Below are positions 10,732 to 22,181 of a stretch of 64,000 bases of DNA, piece after piece (within the stretch, counting starts at the first letter, position 1; every line of letters begins with the position of its first letter). The notes under the pieces are model-generated. The model was not told where the DNA came from, did not search any database, and worked only from the letters and a program-made list of their open reading frames with translations. The DNA comes from Alkalicoccus luteus (GTDB lineage: Bacteria > Bacillota > Bacilli > Bacillales > Salisediminibacteriaceae), in assembly GCF_012034335.1 (NCBI RefSeq), contig NZ_JAATHJ010000002.1, forward strand, positions 150,515 through 214,514, read 5' to 3'. The translations under genes were made by a program, and so were the position numbers.

Positions 10732-11809
10732 GAATCGTTCCCCCTGTCTGCTCATGAACGAGCGCTTTGAACTGGTCAAACAAAACCGCTGATTCCGTCG
10801 GTCCTGGAGCAGCTTCCGGATGGTACTGTACACTGAATAACGGAAGTGACTCGTGTATCAGCCCTTCAATAGAACCGTCGTTTACGTTCACATGTGACAC
10901 ATTCAGTCCAGTTCCGGCAAGCGACGCTTCTCTCACCGTATAGCTGTGGTTTTGAGAAGTGATGGCAACTCTGCCGCTCTCGAGATGACGAACCGGATGG
11001 TTTCCACCCCGGTGTCCAAACGTCATTTTTTCTGTATCTGCTCCAAAAGCAAGTGCAAGCAGCTGATGGCCAAGGCAGATGCCGAACACCGGCAGCACTT
11101 CTGCAAGCTTTCGAACCTGCTGCACTGCTTCCGGGATATCCTGAGGATCTCCGGGACCGTTGCTGAGCATCACACCGTCCGGTGAAAGGGAAAGCACATC
11201 CTCTGCAGTTGTATTCCATGGCACAGAAATCACTTCAAATTCCTGCTTAAGAAGGTGGCTGATAATGCCTTTTTTTGCTCCGTAATCAATGAGCACGATG
11301 CGGTGTCTGCCTCGTCCCGGATACCAGTACTGCTGAGACGCAGAAACGTTTCGGACCTGATCACCGCTATGAACAGCAGCAGCCCGCAGACGTGCTTCTT
11401 CGACAGACTCTGTGCTGTCAGATAATACACCTCGCATCGTTCCGCCTGTGCGGATCATTCTTGTTAGCTTCCGTGTGTCAATCCCCTGTATTCCGGGTAT
11501 GTTATGATGATTCAGCCATTCATTCAAGGTTCGCTCCCGTCGGAAGTGACTAGGATGCACTGCCGCTTTTTTTACAATCATACCGGCGCAATGCGGGATG
11601 ATATTTTCAAAATCATCTCGATTAATGCCGTAATTGCCTATCAGCGGGTATGTCATACAGATAATCTGATCACGATAGGATGGATCTGTTAATATCTCCT
11701 GATAGCCTGTCATACTTGTATTGAAGACCACCTCTCCTTGACCAGCCTGATCACTTCCCAATGCTTTCCCTTTAAAAACGGCTCCGTTCTCCAGTACAAG
11801 CTTTCTCAT
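10724..11809 (-). CDS. pyrAA: carbamoyl-phosphate synthase small subunit (glutaminase)
   Basis: The small subunit hydrolyses glutamine and channels ammonia to PyrAB. In the 361-residue protein, the N-terminal CPSase_sm domain ([18 protein letters not shown]) is followed by a class I amidotransferase domain with the nucleophile in [15 protein letters not shown] and the His-Glu pair in QYHPEA. The ATG overlaps the pyrC stop as ATGA, so translation is coupled within the operon. Confidence 0.96.
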   Translation of the reverse strand: MRKLVLENGAVFKGKALGSDQAGQGEVVFNTSMTGYQEILTDPSYRDQIICMTYPLIGNYGINRDDFENIIPHCAGMIVKKAAVHPSHFRRERTLNEWLNHHNIPGIQGIDTRKLTRMIRTGGTMRGVLSDSTESVEEARLRAAAVHSGDQVRNVSASQQYWYPGRGRHRIVLIDYGAKKGIISHLLKQEFEVISVPWNTTAEDVLSLSPDGVMLSNGPGDPQDIPEAVQQVRKLAEVLPVFGICLGHQLLALAFGADTEKMTFGHRGGNHPVRHLESGRVAITSQNHSYTVREASLAGTGLNVSHVNVNDGSIEGLIHESLPLFSVQYHPEAAPGPTESAVLFDQFKALVHEQTGGTIHA

Positions 11810-13095
11810 TTTACTTCCTCCTTTTTCAACACGTCTTTTCCGTTAAAAATTGTCATCACTGGCTGACCAATCGTTTCCCAACCGTCAAACGGTGTATTTT
11901 TACCTCGGGATACAAACGAGGAGGCGTCAATTTTGAACTGTTTCTCCAAATTCAGTACAGTAAATTCTGCTTTTTCTCCTGGAGCCAGCCTCCCGTAAGG
12001 CAGATTAAACACATTTGCCGGTTTGTCCGTCATCCACGCCAGCAGCTCCTCAAGCTTAAACAGCTTCGTCTTTACAAAAAAAGTGTGCAGCAGCGGGAAA
12101 GCTGTCTCTAGGCCCGTTATTCCAAACGGCGCATGCTGGATTGGTTCAGCTTTTTCTTCCTCTGTATGGGGAGCGTGGTCTGTCGCAATAAAATCGAGCG
12201 TACCGTCAATCAGCCCTTCGATTAACGCGAGCTGATCACGGCGGCTTCGAAGCGGTGGATTCATTTTGAATTGAGCATCATCTCCTGGAATATCATCTTC
12301 ATTTAACAGCAAATGATGCGGAGAAACTTCGGCAGTTACGTGAATGCCGGCTTTTTTAGCATCCCTGATTACTCTTACCGATGCTTCTGTGCTGACATGA
12401 CAAACGTGATAATGGGCCCCTGTTTCTTCAGCGAGTAAAACATCTCTTGCAATATGTACAGATTCTGTCGTGGAAAGAATCCCATTTATGTTCAGTTCTT
12501 CTGCTTTACGTCCGGCATGAAGATGTCCCCCGAATAGTAAGCTGTTATCCTCACAGTGAGCTGCAACAGGGATGCCTGCTTGTGCCGCCTGCTTCATCGC
12601 GCGGTACATCATACCTGCCGACTGAACACCCACTCCGTCATCAGTAAGGGCAAAGGCGCCTGCCTGCTTTAAAGCTTCAGCATCCGTAAGGTCTTTTCCG
12701 GCTTCGCGGATCGTAATCGAGCCGTAGGGGAGAACCCGAACATGGGCATTGCGGCCAATCATTGCTTGCAGCGTTTCCATCTGCTCTTTCGTATCCGGAA
12801 CTGGCCGGGTGTTGGGCATTGCGCACACAGTCGTATAACCGCCTTTAGCTGCTGCCTTCGTACCGGAACTGATCGTTTCCTTCTGTTCTCCGCCAGGCTC
12901 CCTCAGGTGCACATGCACATCGATAAATCCCGGACTGATAATAAGTCCGCTTACATCTATCGTTTCATCTGCCGTATCATGAGACAGCTCCACTGCCATT
13001 TGCTCTATCAGCCCGGTAACTTCCGAAACAACAAGATCCTGCCTGATTAGCTTCCCGTTCTGATAGACACGTGCACCTTTATACAGCTTTTTCAT
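11806..13095 (-). CDS. pyrC: dihydroorotase
   Basis: PyrC closes carbamoyl-aspartate to dihydroorotate. The 429-residue amidohydrolase has the metal site [10 protein letters not shown] near residue 60, [14 protein letters not shown], further ligands in HCED and HVS, and ATDHAPH for the catalytic Asp. It belongs to the longer, Gram-positive class. Its start, behind GGAGG, overlaps the 3' end of pyrB by 17 bp; its end overlaps pyrAA. Confidence 0.96.
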   Translation of the reverse strand: MKKLYKGARVYQNGKLIRQDLVVSEVTGLIEQMAVELSHDTADETIDVSGLIISPGFIDVHVHLREPGGEQKETISSGTKAAAKGGYTTVCAMPNTRPVPDTKEQMETLQAMIGRNAHVRVLPYGSITIREAGKDLTDAEALKQAGAFALTDDGVGVQSAGMMYRAMKQAAQAGIPVAAHCEDNSLLFGGHLHAGRKAEELNINGILSTTESVHIARDVLLAEETGAHYHVCHVSTEASVRVIRDAKKAGIHVTAEVSPHHLLLNEDDIPGDDAQFKMNPPLRSRRDQLALIEGLIDGTLDFIATDHAPHTEEEKAEPIQHAPFGITGLETAFPLLHTFFVKTKLFKLEELLAWMTDKPANVFNLPYGRLAPGEKAEFTVLNLEKQFKIDASSFVSRGKNTPFDGWETIGQPVMTIFNGKDVLKKEEVK

Positions 13096-13963
13096 AGCAT
13101 TTCTCCTCCTTTGTTTTTACCACTTCAGCCAGAACAGCCTGCCTGATCTTAACTCCGTTTGCCATTTGCTTAAAAATACGTGAAAAAGGTGCTTCGACAA
13201 GCGACGTGTGCAGCTCGACTCCACGATTTACAGGGCCGGGATGCATCAAGATCGTATGCGGCCTGAATGTGTCAGCACGCTCAGGCGTCAATCCGAACTC
13301 CTCCAGATAATGTGGAAACACAGGCTCTGACTCATCGTGCCTTTCAAGCTGGGTGCGGAGCGCCATCCACACGTCTGCCTGTCTGCAGCCTTCATCGGCA
13401 GTAATCGTCTTCGCATCTTCAGGCATCCATTCAGAAGGTCCGCTGAAGCGGACAGTCGCCCCAAGCCGTTCGAGAACGGCTGCATTCGCTGACGCAATCC
13501 TGCTGTGACGAATATCCCCGCTGATTACTACTTGCAGCCCGCGAAATGTGCCAAATTCCTGCTTGATTGTCAGCAAGTCCAGCAGCGACTGAGTCGGATG
13601 ATCGCCTGATCCGTCTCCTGCATTAATAATCGGAATCTGAACATCGTGCAGCTCGTTATAAAATGCTTTCTCTTTCGTGCGGATGATGACAGCACTCACG
13701 CCTATAGCTTCCAGCGTTTTAACGGTATCGTAAAGCGTTTCACCTTTTTGCAAACTGGAGCCTGCCTCGTCAATGGTGATTGAGCGCATTCCGAGGTTCA
13801 TCTCCGCCATTTCAAAGCTGCATTTTGTTCTTGTGCTTGGTTCTAAAAACACATTTGCTGCCATTCGATTAGCAAGATTCGGAAATTCGGCCTTGTCTGC
13901 TCGATCGAGCAGTGACAAAATAGCCTGATCTGACAGATGCTGCAGTGATGTTAAAGATTTCAT
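13079..13963 (-). CDS. pyrB: aspartate carbamoyltransferase catalytic chain
   Basis: PyrB condenses carbamoyl phosphate with aspartate. The 294-residue protein has the carbamoyl-phosphate motif [22 protein letters not shown] and the HPGPVNRG loop near the C terminus. There is no pyrI-type regulatory chain next to it, as usual in Bacilli. The frame begins at 14053, but the ATG at 13963 has a strong AAAGGAGGT and gives the family length. It is the first gene after the third PyrR attenuator. Confidence 0.95.
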   Translation of the reverse strand: MKSLTSLQHLSDQAILSLLDRADKAEFPNLANRMAANVFLEPSTRTKCSFEMAEMNLGMRSITIDEAGSSLQKGETLYDTVKTLEAIGVSAVIIRTKEKAFYNELHDVQIPIINAGDGSGDHPTQSLLDLLTIKQEFGTFRGLQVVISGDIRHSRIASANAAVLERLGATVRFSGPSEWMPEDAKTITADEGCRQADVWMALRTQLERHDESEPVFPHYLEEFGLTPERADTFRPHTILMHPGPVNRGVELHTSLVEAPFSRIFKQMANGVKIRQAVLAEVVKTKEEKCYEKAV

Positions 13964-14002
13964 CGAATACCTCCTTTGAAGTAAAGAGCCACGGTTTAAT
14001 GG

Positions 14003-14095
14003 TAATAAAAGGCACCCGTAATCAATATACGGGTGCCTCAGCTCCCGGATCACTCCGGAAGCGTCACCCTTTGCCGGTTCACAGACCGGCTTTAA
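14003..14095 (-). promoter_or_regulatory. PyrR-dependent attenuator between pyrP and pyrB
   Basis: The minus-strand order is a PyrR-binding stem-loop (14074-14089, loop GTCTGTGAAC between CCGG arms), then a terminator stem GGCACCCGTA/TACGGGTGCC ending in TTTTATT (14003-14038). In B. subtilis, UMP-bound PyrR stabilises the upstream loop, which prevents the antiterminator and favours termination. The conserved CCTTTTAAAG just before the loop is shared with the pyrR-pyrP attenuator. Confidence 0.88.
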
Positions 14096-14104
14096 AAGGT
14101 GTTA

Positions 14105-15421
14105 CTATGCAGCTGAGCCATCTTTCTTCCGGCTCATATCGTGAAACATTTCTTCGTTCGTTTTGACAGGATCCCGTCCCGGCAAAATTAGATTAAGCAG
14201 AATTCCAACGATCGTTGCAAGTGCCATACCGGCAATCTGCACATCATCTGATACTTGAATAAAAGCACCGCCGATGCCAATGACAAGCACGACTGAAACG
14301 ATAACAAGATTGCGCTTTTTTCCGATTTCCACTTGATTATCAATCAGCATGCGGAGGCCGTTTGAGGCAATGATTCCGAACAGCAGAATAGAAACGCCTC
14401 CCATAACGGATGTTGGTATTGTTGTGATGAGCGCTGAGACCTTGCCGACGAAGCCAAACAATACAGCAGCGACTGCAGCACCTCCGATAACAAACACGCT
14501 GAACACTCTTGTCAGCGCCACTACACCGATATTTTCTCCGTACGTTGTATTTGGAGGACCTCCTAACAGAGAGCTGATCACAGTTGCGACGCCGTCGCCC
14601 ATAATAGACCGGTGCAAACCCGGCTCTTTCACCAGGTTTTTTTCCACTACTTTGCTGAGGACCATCTGATCGCCGATATGCTCACTGAGCGTTACGACCG
14701 CGATCGGCACCATGATCGCAATAATTGTCCAGTTTAATGCAGGTTCATAGGTGACAAACGGTACGAGAAATTCCGGAGACTGGATCCAGGATGCCTCCCG
14801 CACTGCGCTGAAATCGACAAGTCCAAAAAACCAGGCTGCTGTATAACCTCCGACAATCCCCGTTAAAATAGGTACAAGACTGAAGAAACCTCTGAAAAAA
14901 ATGGCTGCCGTAATCGTAATCGCCAGTGTTATCATGGCGACACCGAAATGAGTGCCGCTGTAGCTTTCCGTAGCAGGGTTCTCCATTGCCATTTCAATTG
15001 CAACGCCTGCAAGACCGAGTCCAATCACCATAATCACCGGACCGATAACAACCGGCGGGAGAAGCTTCATGAGCCAGCTGACACCGGTAGCCTGGATGAC
15101 AAGTGCTACAATTCCGTACAGGATCCCTGCGAAAAAGCTTCCGATCATTGCACCTTCAGGACCTCCGATGCCGACAGCTGCGATCAGCGGGGCGATAAAA
15201 GCAAATGAAGAACCAAGATAAGCCGGGATTCTGCCTTTCGTAATAACGAGATACGCCAGTGTGCCGAGCCCGCTGCTGACGAGAGCGACTGCCGGACTTA
15301 AACCTGTGAGAAGCGGCACGAGGATGGTCGCACCGAACATGGCGAATAAATGCTGAATACTGAGCATCAGCCATTTATCAAGTCTTGGTATTTCTCTGAT
15401 TCCTACAGTGTTCGTTTCCAT
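14105..15421 (-). CDS. pyrP: uracil permease
   Basis: This 438-residue NCS2-family (UraA-type) transporter has many hydrophobic segments, the N-terminal QHLFAMFGATILVPLLTG signature and the family motif region VVTLSEHIGDQ with the functional Glu. It imports uracil for salvage and so belongs under PyrR control. A longer ATG exists at 15430, but AGGAGG lies 10 bases before the ATG at 15421 and only 1 base before the other. It stands between the second and third attenuators. Confidence 0.94.
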   Translation of the reverse strand: METNTVGIREIPRLDKWLMLSIQHLFAMFGATILVPLLTGLSPAVALVSSGLGTLAYLVITKGRIPAYLGSSFAFIAPLIAAVGIGGPEGAMIGSFFAGILYGIVALVIQATGVSWLMKLLPPVVIGPVIMVIGLGLAGVAIEMAMENPATESYSGTHFGVAMITLAITITAAIFFRGFFSLVPILTGIVGGYTAAWFFGLVDFSAVREASWIQSPEFLVPFVTYEPALNWTIIAIMVPIAVVTLSEHIGDQMVLSKVVEKNLVKEPGLHRSIMGDGVATVISSLLGGPPNTTYGENIGVVALTRVFSVFVIGGAAVAAVLFGFVGKVSALITTIPTSVMGGVSILLFGIIASNGLRMLIDNQVEIGKKRNLVIVSVVLVIGIGGAFIQVSDDVQIAGMALATIVGILLNLILPGRDPVKTNEEMFHDMSRKKDGSAA

Positions 15422-15444
15422 GAATGACATGCCTCCTGAACAGC

Positions 15445-15556
15445 AAAAAACCTCTTAGTCTCCCTAAGAGGTCTGTTTACTGAAAAGGCCTGCAACGAAC
15501 AGGCTTTCAGAAAACACACCCCTTTTCAGGCTCACGGGCCCGCTTTAAAAGGGAGG
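15445..15556 (-). promoter_or_regulatory. PyrR-dependent attenuator between pyrR and pyrP
   Basis: The minus strand shows CCTTTTAAAG, the PyrR-binding loop GGCCCGTGAGCC (15529-15540), a middle antiterminator region and a terminator stem CCTCTTAG/CTAAGAGG with a T-run (15445-15472). The loop fits the CC-N-G-N-GAG core of known PyrR sites best of the three attenuators. Confidence 0.9.
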
Positions 15557-15576
15557 TTTCTGCTGATGATGTATTG

Positions 15577-16235
<659 letters not shown>

Positions 16236-16253
16236 CTATATTGATCTTTCAAA

Positions 16254-16282
16254 AGTATCGCACACCATAATTAGCTTGTCAA
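16254..16282 (-). promoter_or_regulatory. sigma-A promoter of the pyr operon
   Basis: TTGACA (16277-16282) and GATACT (16254-16259) are separated by 17 bp on the minus strand. The -35 box sits only 1 bp from the stop codon of the preceding ylyB gene, and transcription would start just before the pyrR leader attenuator. Confidence 0.88.
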
Positions 16283-16283
16283 C

Positions 16284-17192
16284 TTAAAATGAAGCAGCAT
16301 GCACCAGACAGGACTGAAAATCAGCAGGAGGCTCTGCTTCACACAGAATTTCTTCATCCGTGACTGGATGACGAAATCCGAGCAGCGCTGCATGCAGCGC
16401 CTGACCTTCGATTGGGAATTCATGCTTTTTTCTCGGACCATACTTAGGATCGCCGACAATCGGAAATTCGATGTATTTCATATGCACGCGGATTTGATGC
16501 GTTCTTCCGGTTTCAAGTTCACAGCTCACGTGCGTATGTCTCTCGTAGCGCTGAATAACTTGAAAATGGGTCACCGCTTCCCGCGAGTGCCGGTCTGTAA
16601 CGGCCATTTTTTGCCTGTCCTCCGGATCACGGCCGATTGGAGCATCGATTGTTCCCTTATCATGCGGAATAATACCGGCCACTATCGCCTCGTATCGTCT
16701 CTTGGTCGTTTTGTTTTTCAGCTGCTCTACAAGCGACTGATGAGCCCGGTCGTTCTTTGCTGCTACAATCAGGCCGGAAGTATCCTTATCGATGCGGTGA
16801 ACGATACCTGGTCTGACTACACCATTTATAGATGATAAATCCGTGCAATGGTGCAGCAGGCCGTTCACGAGCGTACCTGATGGGTGACCGGGAGCAGGAT
16901 GAACGACCATTCCACGAGGTTTGTTAACGACGATCACATCTTTATCTTCATAGATAACGTCAAGGTGTAAATTCTCGGGGATGAGCTCAAGCTCCTCCGG
17001 TTCCGGTTCCTCTACGTGAATGACATCCCCTGCTTTCAGCTTATAATTGCTTTTTTCCTGGCTGCCGTTTACTGTAACGTATCCGGATTTAATCCAGTCC
17101 TGGACTGCACTGCGGGTCCATTCTGTATGATCACTCAGCCATTTGTCTAACCTTAAGCCGGATTCTTCCGGCTGAAATTCGTGTTCATTCAT
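16284..17192 (-). CDS. ylyB: RluD-family 23S rRNA pseudouridine synthase (YlyB)
   Basis: The 302-residue protein has an N-terminal S4 RNA-binding domain (LDKWLSDHTEWTRSAVQDWI, residues ~15-34) and a PseudoU_synth_2 domain with the catalytic Asp in HRIDKDTSGL and the ETGRTHQIRVH motif. It isomerises uridines in large-subunit rRNA. Its ATG overlaps the lspA stop by 4 bp. The gene lies between lspA and pyrR, as in B. subtilis. Confidence 0.93.
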   Translation of the reverse strand: MNEHEFQPEESGLRLDKWLSDHTEWTRSAVQDWIKSGYVTVNGSQEKSNYKLKAGDVIHVEEPEPEELELIPENLHLDVIYEDKDVIVVNKPRGMVVHPAPGHPSGTLVNGLLHHCTDLSSINGVVRPGIVHRIDKDTSGLIVAAKNDRAHQSLVEQLKNKTTKRRYEAIVAGIIPHDKGTIDAPIGRDPEDRQKMAVTDRHSREAVTHFQVIQRYERHTHVSCELETGRTHQIRVHMKYIEFPIVGDPKYGPRKKHEFPIEGQALHAALLGFRHPVTDEEILCEAEPPADFQSCLVHAASF

Positions 17193-17656
17193 GTCGTATT
17201 CGTCTCCTGACGTTTTTCTTCTATAAATACATGCAGAATCACCATTATAACACCGGTTACAAGGGCGCTGTCCGCTACGTTAAAGATCGGAAAGTTGTAG
17301 GTGAAGATATAAACATCAATAAAATCCACAACGGCTCCAGCATATACCCGATCGATAAAATTTCCGATAGCACCACCCAGAATTAATCCCAGTGCTATTC
17401 CGTACCACCGGCTTCCGTCCAGTTTAGCCTGGATCATGTAGATGATCACCCCGACAACGACAACGGTAGCGATATAGAACAGCCACATCTGTCCTTGGAG
17501 AATCCCAAAAGCAGCCCCGGCATTCCGGTGAGAAGTTAAATAAAGAAACCCTTCGATGATTTCAATGCTCTGGCCGATTTCCATCCGGTCGATGACCAGC
17601 CACTTCGTCAGCTGGTCAGCACCGATAATTACTGCTGCAATCACGTAATAAATCAA
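17189..17656 (-). CDS. lspA: lipoprotein signal peptidase (signal peptidase II)
   Basis: LspA is a membrane aspartic protease that removes signal peptides from prolipoproteins such as CtaC in this window. Four hydrophobic segments are visible; the catalytic Asp residues are in GNFIDR and NVADSAL. An upstream ATG at 17695 has its Shine-Dalgarno sequence abutting it. The TTG at 17656 has CGGAGG 8 bases before it and yields LIYYVIAA, matching the usual LspA N terminus, so a 155-residue product from TTG is preferred. Confidence 0.93.
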   Translation of the reverse strand: MIYYVIAAVIIGADQLTKWLVIDRMEIGQSIEIIEGFLYLTSHRNAGAAFGILQGQMWLFYIATVVVVGVIIYMIQAKLDGSRWYGIALGLILGGAIGNFIDRVYAGAVVDFIDVYIFTYNFPIFNVADSALVTGVIMVILHVFIEEKRQETNTT

Positions 17657-17724
17657 GCGCTTTTCCTCCGTTTTCCCCTGAACTTGGGCCGGCATCTCCT
17701 GCCGCCGGCCCTGCCTGTCCGGGT

Positions 17725-20493
17725 TCAGACTTTATCCGCGTAGTACGTTTCCACCGTTTCAGCGCATTCCGGGCATAATTCAGGATGGTCCGGATGATGT
17801 CCAATATCGCCGCGTACGTGCCAGCAGCGGACACAAGTGCTGCCAGCAGCTTCTTCTACCAGCACCTTTGCTTCATCACCGGCAAAGGCTTCTTCAGGTG
17901 CCTCAGAAAGCGGCCTCACTTCAGCATTTGAGGTGATGAATAAGCGATGCAGATCCGTTGTATTGTCGAGCATCAGCTTATCATTTTCAGAAGCATATAC
18001 CGTAACGGACGCATGCAGGCTGCGTTTAATACCTTTTTCATTTTTTGCCAGCTCCAGAGCTTTCAGCACGTCATCCCGAAGATCCATAAAACGATCCCAT
18101 TCCGCCACAAGCGTTTCTGTTCCCGGAAAGGAAGCAGGGTCCGGCATGTCGGTTAGTTGGACTGCTTCGGTTTCTGTACCTGGGATATACGCCCACACTT
18201 CTTCTGAAGTATGAGACAGAATCGGGCTCATCAGCTTGACGAGTGAAGTGAGCGTTTCGTACATCACTGTCTGAATGCCTCGTCTTTCTTCATGGTCGGC
18301 ATGCTCCAAATAAAGCGAATGCTTCGAAATGTCCATAAAGAACGAGCTTAACTCAATCGTACAGAAGTTGTGAACACGATTGAAAACGGTTGAGAACTGA
18401 TAAGCTTCATAAGCAGTTTTTACATCTTTGATCAAATTATGCAGCTTGACCGTCATAAATTGGTTGACACCGGATAAGTCGTCAAACGAACGATTGTGCA
18501 CAGCAGGATCAAAGTCGTGCAGGTTGCCGAGTAAAAAGCGGAATGTATTTCGAATTTTACGATATGCTTCTGCAACCTGCTTTAAAATATCGTCCGACAC
18601 ACGCACGTCCGCCTGATAATCCACTGATGCCACCCAAAGGCGCAGGATATCGGCGCCAAGCTGCTTCATAACTTTATCCGGCACGATCACGTTCCCGAGC
18701 GACTTACTCATTTTTTTGCCTTTGCCGTCCAGCGTAAAGCCGTGGCTGATGACCGACTTAAACGGCGCTTTGCCGGTGACTGCCACTGACGTAGAGAGAG
18801 AGGAATTAAACCATCCTCTGTACTGATCAGACCCTTCCAGATAAACGTCTGCAGGCCGTACGAGATCATCACGCTCTTCAAGCACAGCCTGATGGGAAGA
18901 GCCGGAGTCGAACCAGACGTCCATAATGTCCGTTTCCTTCGTAAATGTTCCGTTCGGGCTGTGTTCTGAAGAAAAGCCTTCAGGCAGCAGATCGCCCGCA
19001 TCCCATTCAAACCAGATGTTTGATCCGTGCTCGCGGAACAAGCTGGATACGTGATCGATCGTTTCATCCGTGATAATCGGTTCGTTATTCTCGCCGTAAA
19101 AAACCGGGATTGGCACGCCCCATGCGCGCTGACGGGAAATGCACCAGTCACCCCGGTCACGGACCATGTTGTAAAGACGGGTTTCTCCCCAATCCGGCAG
19201 CCAGTTCACTTCCTTAATTTCATTAAGCAGCTCTTCCCTGAAATCTTTGATTGAAGCGAACCACTGAGCGGTGGCACGGAAAATAACCGGCTTTTTCGTA
19301 CGCCAGTCGTGCGGGTACGAATGGGTAAAAAAGGCGAGCTTCAGCAGGTGTCCTGCTTCATCAAGCTTCTCTGTGATCGGCTTGTTTGCCGTATCATAAA
19401 ACAGTCCCTCGAACATTGGAGCTTCATCTGTGAAAACACCTTTGTCATCAACCGGACAAAGAACATCCAGATTATAACGCTGTCCGACCACATAGTCATC
19501 TTCCCCGTGTCCCGGGGCCGTGTGAACGCAGCCTGTACCTGCGTCCAGCGTGACGTGGTCACCTAAGATGACTAGAGATTCTCTGTCATAGAGAGGATGC
19601 TTTGTACGGATGCCCTCGAGTTCCTGTCCGCGGAGCGTTTTAACAATCTCTGCCTGCTCCCATTCAAACGCAGCCTTCAATTCGTCTAAAAGACCAAGCG
19701 CTACAACATACTTTTCTTCTTTCTCCTGAACAACCGCATACTCTAGTTCAGGATGAAGGGCAATTGCCAGGTTAGCCGGAATCGTCCAGGGAGTCGTTGT
19801 CCAGATGACGAACTTTTCATCACCCAGCAGGATCCCCTTCCCCTCTGTGACGTCAAACGTAACGTAGATCGAAGGCGAACGTTTATCATGGTACTCAATT
19901 TCTGCCTCCGCAAGAGCAGATTCAGAAGATGGCGACCAGTAAACCGGTTTCTTTCCTTTATAAATGTATCCTTTTTTCGCCATATCTCCGAAAACTTTAA
20001 TTTGCTGAGCTTCGTAGTCATGAGTCAGCGTGACATACGGATTTTCCCAGTCACCCCGTACTCCGAGCCGCTTAAACTGCTCGCGCTGGCTGTCGATTTG
20101 TTCCAGGGCATACTCTTCACACTTTTGCCGGAATTCAGCGATGCTTAGCTTCTTACGGTCTACTTTCCCCTTTTTCGTAAGAGCAGTTTCAATCGGCAGA
20201 CCATGCGTATCCCAGCCAGGCACATAAGGAGCGTGCCAGCCCATCATCGAACGGGACCGAACGATAAAATCCTTCAGAATCTTATTTAGAGCGTGACCCA
20301 TATGAATATCGCCATTAGCGTAGGGCGGTCCATCATGCAAAACAAAAACAGGGCGGTCCTTCGTCCGGTCCTGAACTTTCTCGTAGATTTTTTGCTCCTG
20401 CCAGTCCTGCTGCATTACCGGTTCTTTATTCGGCAGGTTTCCCTTCATCTTAAAATCCGTTTGCGGCATGAGCAATGTCTGTTTATAGTCCAT
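17725..20493 (-). CDS. ileS: isoleucyl-tRNA synthetase
   Basis: IleS charges tRNA-Ile. The 922-residue class I synthetase has the HIGH-type motif [12 protein letters not shown], the KMSKSLGN motif, a CP1 editing domain between them, and a C-terminal zinc finger (CVRCW ... CPEC). The frame is open to 20634, but the start is the ATG at 20493 behind AGGAGG; the upstream part is the T-box leader. The next gene is lspA. Confidence 0.97.
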   Translation of the reverse strand: MDYKQTLLMPQTDFKMKGNLPNKEPVMQQDWQEQKIYEKVQDRTKDRPVFVLHDGPPYANGDIHMGHALNKILKDFIVRSRSMMGWHAPYVPGWDTHGLPIETALTKKGKVDRKKLSIAEFRQKCEEYALEQIDSQREQFKRLGVRGDWENPYVTLTHDYEAQQIKVFGDMAKKGYIYKGKKPVYWSPSSESALAEAEIEYHDKRSPSIYVTFDVTEGKGILLGDEKFVIWTTTPWTIPANLAIALHPELEYAVVQEKEEKYVVALGLLDELKAAFEWEQAEIVKTLRGQELEGIRTKHPLYDRESLVILGDHVTLDAGTGCVHTAPGHGEDDYVVGQRYNLDVLCPVDDKGVFTDEAPMFEGLFYDTANKPITEKLDEAGHLLKLAFFTHSYPHDWRTKKPVIFRATAQWFASIKDFREELLNEIKEVNWLPDWGETRLYNMVRDRGDWCISRQRAWGVPIPVFYGENNEPIITDETIDHVSSLFREHGSNIWFEWDAGDLLPEGFSSEHSPNGTFTKETDIMDVWFDSGSSHQAVLEERDDLVRPADVYLEGSDQYRGWFNSSLSTSVAVTGKAPFKSVISHGFTLDGKGKKMSKSLGNVIVPDKVMKQLGADILRLWVASVDYQADVRVSDDILKQVAEAYRKIRNTFRFLLGNLHDFDPAVHNRSFDDLSGVNQFMTVKLHNLIKDVKTAYEAYQFSTVFNRVHNFCTIELSSFFMDISKHSLYLEHADHEERRGIQTVMYETLTSLVKLMSPILSHTSEEVWAYIPGTETEAVQLTDMPDPASFPGTETLVAEWDRFMDLRDDVLKALELAKNEKGIKRSLHASVTVYASENDKLMLDNTTDLHRLFITSNAEVRPLSEAPEEAFAGDEAKVLVEEAAGSTCVRCWHVRGDIGHHPDHPELCPECAETVETYYADKV

Positions 20494-20534
20494 GTTGTAT
20501 TCCTCCTGTAAAAAGTAAAATACACGATCAAAAC

Positions 20535-20790
20535 AAAAGCCTCGCCCCTGATAACAGGGACGAGGCATTAAACCCGCGGTACCACCCAGCTGCAGTTGTA
20601 AAAACTGCTCTCTAAGGCATGAAATAACGGTCATGACCCGGCTCCCTTACTATTGCAGCTTGCAAATTCAGGTCGCGGCTCGAGGGTGATCTTCACAATC
20701 GGTCTGCTTTCGGGCTTTCACCGTCCCCGAATCGCTGGTCAGCAGAGTCTGAAAGCTACTCGTCCCTGTCTACGCCAATATGAAAGTAAT
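20535..20790 (-). promoter_or_regulatory. T-box riboswitch leader of ileS
   Basis: The leader contains the hallmark T-box GGGTGGTACCGCGGGTT (minus strand, 20571-20587) followed by a terminator stem GCCTCG-CCCCTG/CAGGGA-CGAGGC and a T-rich tail (20535-20566). Uncharged tRNA-Ile pairing with the T-box would favour the antiterminator. An ATC triplet at 20688-20690 is a possible isoleucine specifier, but I did not fold Stem I. Confidence 0.93.
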
Positions 20791-20794
20791 TATC

Positions 20795-20823
20795 AGTATA
20801 AGCGACGTTGCCTGACGCGTCAA
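20795..20823 (-). promoter_or_regulatory. sigma-A promoter of ileS
   Basis: TTGACG (20818-20823) and TATACT (20795-20800) have a 17-bp spacer. The -35 box overlaps the TGA stop codon of divIVA, so ileS is transcribed separately from the division cluster. Confidence 0.8.
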
Positions 20824-21323
20824 GAACGCTCTTCCTGCGGTTCGTAATGTGCCTCGTCATGTGAATCGATAATCTCTTCCCAGTCATCTGTCTGAAGCAT
20901 TTCCAGCTGGGCTTCGAGAAGCATCTTAAATCTGGTCCTGTAAACAGCAGCCTGCTTTTTCAACTCTTCAATCTCCAACGCAATTTTGCGTGATTTGGAA
21001 AGCGCTTCGTTCACGATTCGGTCTGCATTTTTTTCAGACTCCTTGATGATCAGCTTGGATTCTTTATCCGCATTTCGCTTTACTTCTTCTGCGGTTTCCT
21101 GAGCGACAAGAATCGATTTATTTAACGTCGTCTCGATATTCGAAAAATGACTCAGTTTTTGTTCCAGTTCATTCACGCGGTCGAAAAGCTCCTTCTTCTC
21201 CCGGGTAACGGTTTCATAGTCTTTGATGACCTGATCAAGGAATTCATTCACCTCATCTTCATCATAGCCTCTGAATCCTCTTGTGAATTCTTTGTTATGA
21301 ATATCAAGCGGTGTTAATGGCAT
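20820..21323 (-). CDS. divIVA: cell-division topology protein DivIVA
   Basis: DivIVA binds negatively curved membrane at poles and septa and positions partner proteins. The 167-residue product has the conserved N-terminal lipid-binding domain (MPLTPLDIHNKEFTRGFRGYDEDEVNEFLD region) followed by a long coiled coil (about residues 30-130) and an acidic tail. The ATG at 21323 is chosen over an upstream GTG because GGAGG precedes it and the protein then begins MPLTPLDI, as in the family. Confidence 0.95.
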   Translation of the reverse strand: MPLTPLDIHNKEFTRGFRGYDEDEVNEFLDQVIKDYETVTREKKELFDRVNELEQKLSHFSNIETTLNKSILVAQETAEEVKRNADKESKLIIKESEKNADRIVNEALSKSRKIALEIEELKKQAAVYRTRFKMLLEAQLEMLQTDDWEEIIDSHDEAHYEPQEERS

Positions 21324-21390
21324 TATGTAAGGCACCTCCACATAGAATGTTTTATATGCATCATTTCGACATATGATGCCAATATCCTGC

Positions 21391-22173
21391 TCAGCTCTGA
21401 GAACCGATTTTCTCAGCTTTCAGCACCGTGTTCCCTTTTCTTGTCGTACCACCAATCTCCACAACTTTGCAGCGGCCCATCCCTCTGACCGAAATCATGT
21501 CTCCTGCTTCTAAACGAAACGACGGATCATCCGTAATTTTCCAGTTTACTTTTACTTTTTCCTGCTGGATGAGCGGCTTTGTTTTGGCACGGGACAGTCG
21601 GTACAGCTCAGATATAACCGTATCCAATCTCAGAGAGGAGACAGTAACCTGAATGTCAGCAGATTCTTCCTCCGGAAACCTCAATTTCGAAAGGTCAATT
21701 CGCTTTGGAAGAACCGGAGCGCTTCCAGCTTCACGAAAATGCTGCTCCACGTAATCGGCTGTGTCCTGGCATGTTAAGAATTGAATTGCATCGCTGCTGA
21801 TTAAAATATCCCCGAATTTTCCCCGTTTAAGTCCGAGCGACAGCAAAGCTCCGAGTACTTGAGGATGCGTCAGACGAACGAATTTTGATGGAAAGTCAAG
21901 CTCAAAAGCTGCCAGTTCAAACAGCTCTTTTTCAGGTTCTATGTAATCCGGATAAAGAAGAGCCCGTCGGCGTTCCGCCTTGTCCGTTCCCCCTAGAAAC
22001 GCACAGCGCACGCTGCTTCCTTGTCCAGTCAGGCTTGTCACTATTAACTGCTGCCGCGGATCCAGAAAATCGGTCAGCTTCGTTCGATATTCATTTTCCA
22101 CTGTGCCAAGCCAATCCGTTACCTGATCGATAAACGGATGCTCATCTCTCCGGAAGTGTTCATACAAGCTCAT
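21391..22173 (-). CDS. ylmH: S4-domain RNA-binding protein YlmH
   Basis: The 260-residue protein is of the YlmH family, linked in other Bacillota to rescue of stalled ribosomes and to division clusters. The C-terminal S4 domain (residues ~180-245) contains LDTVISELYRLSRAKTKPLIQQEKVKVNW. The gene follows ylmG by 8 bp and precedes divIVA, matching the B. subtilis order. Confidence 0.92.
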   Translation of the reverse strand: MSLYEHFRRDEHPFIDQVTDWLGTVENEYRTKLTDFLDPRQQLIVTSLTGQGSSVRCAFLGGTDKAERRRALLYPDYIEPEKELFELAAFELDFPSKFVRLTHPQVLGALLSLGLKRGKFGDILISSDAIQFLTCQDTADYVEQHFREAGSAPVLPKRIDLSKLRFPEEESADIQVTVSSLRLDTVISELYRLSRAKTKPLIQQEKVKVNWKITDDPSFRLEAGDMISVRGMGRCKVVEIGGTTRKGNTVLKAEKIGSQS

Positions 22174-22181
22174 CTATATAT

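Noticed and set aside
18708..19160. 150-codon frame inside ileS
   Set aside because: It lies entirely within the conserved synthetase gene in another frame, with no supporting signals.
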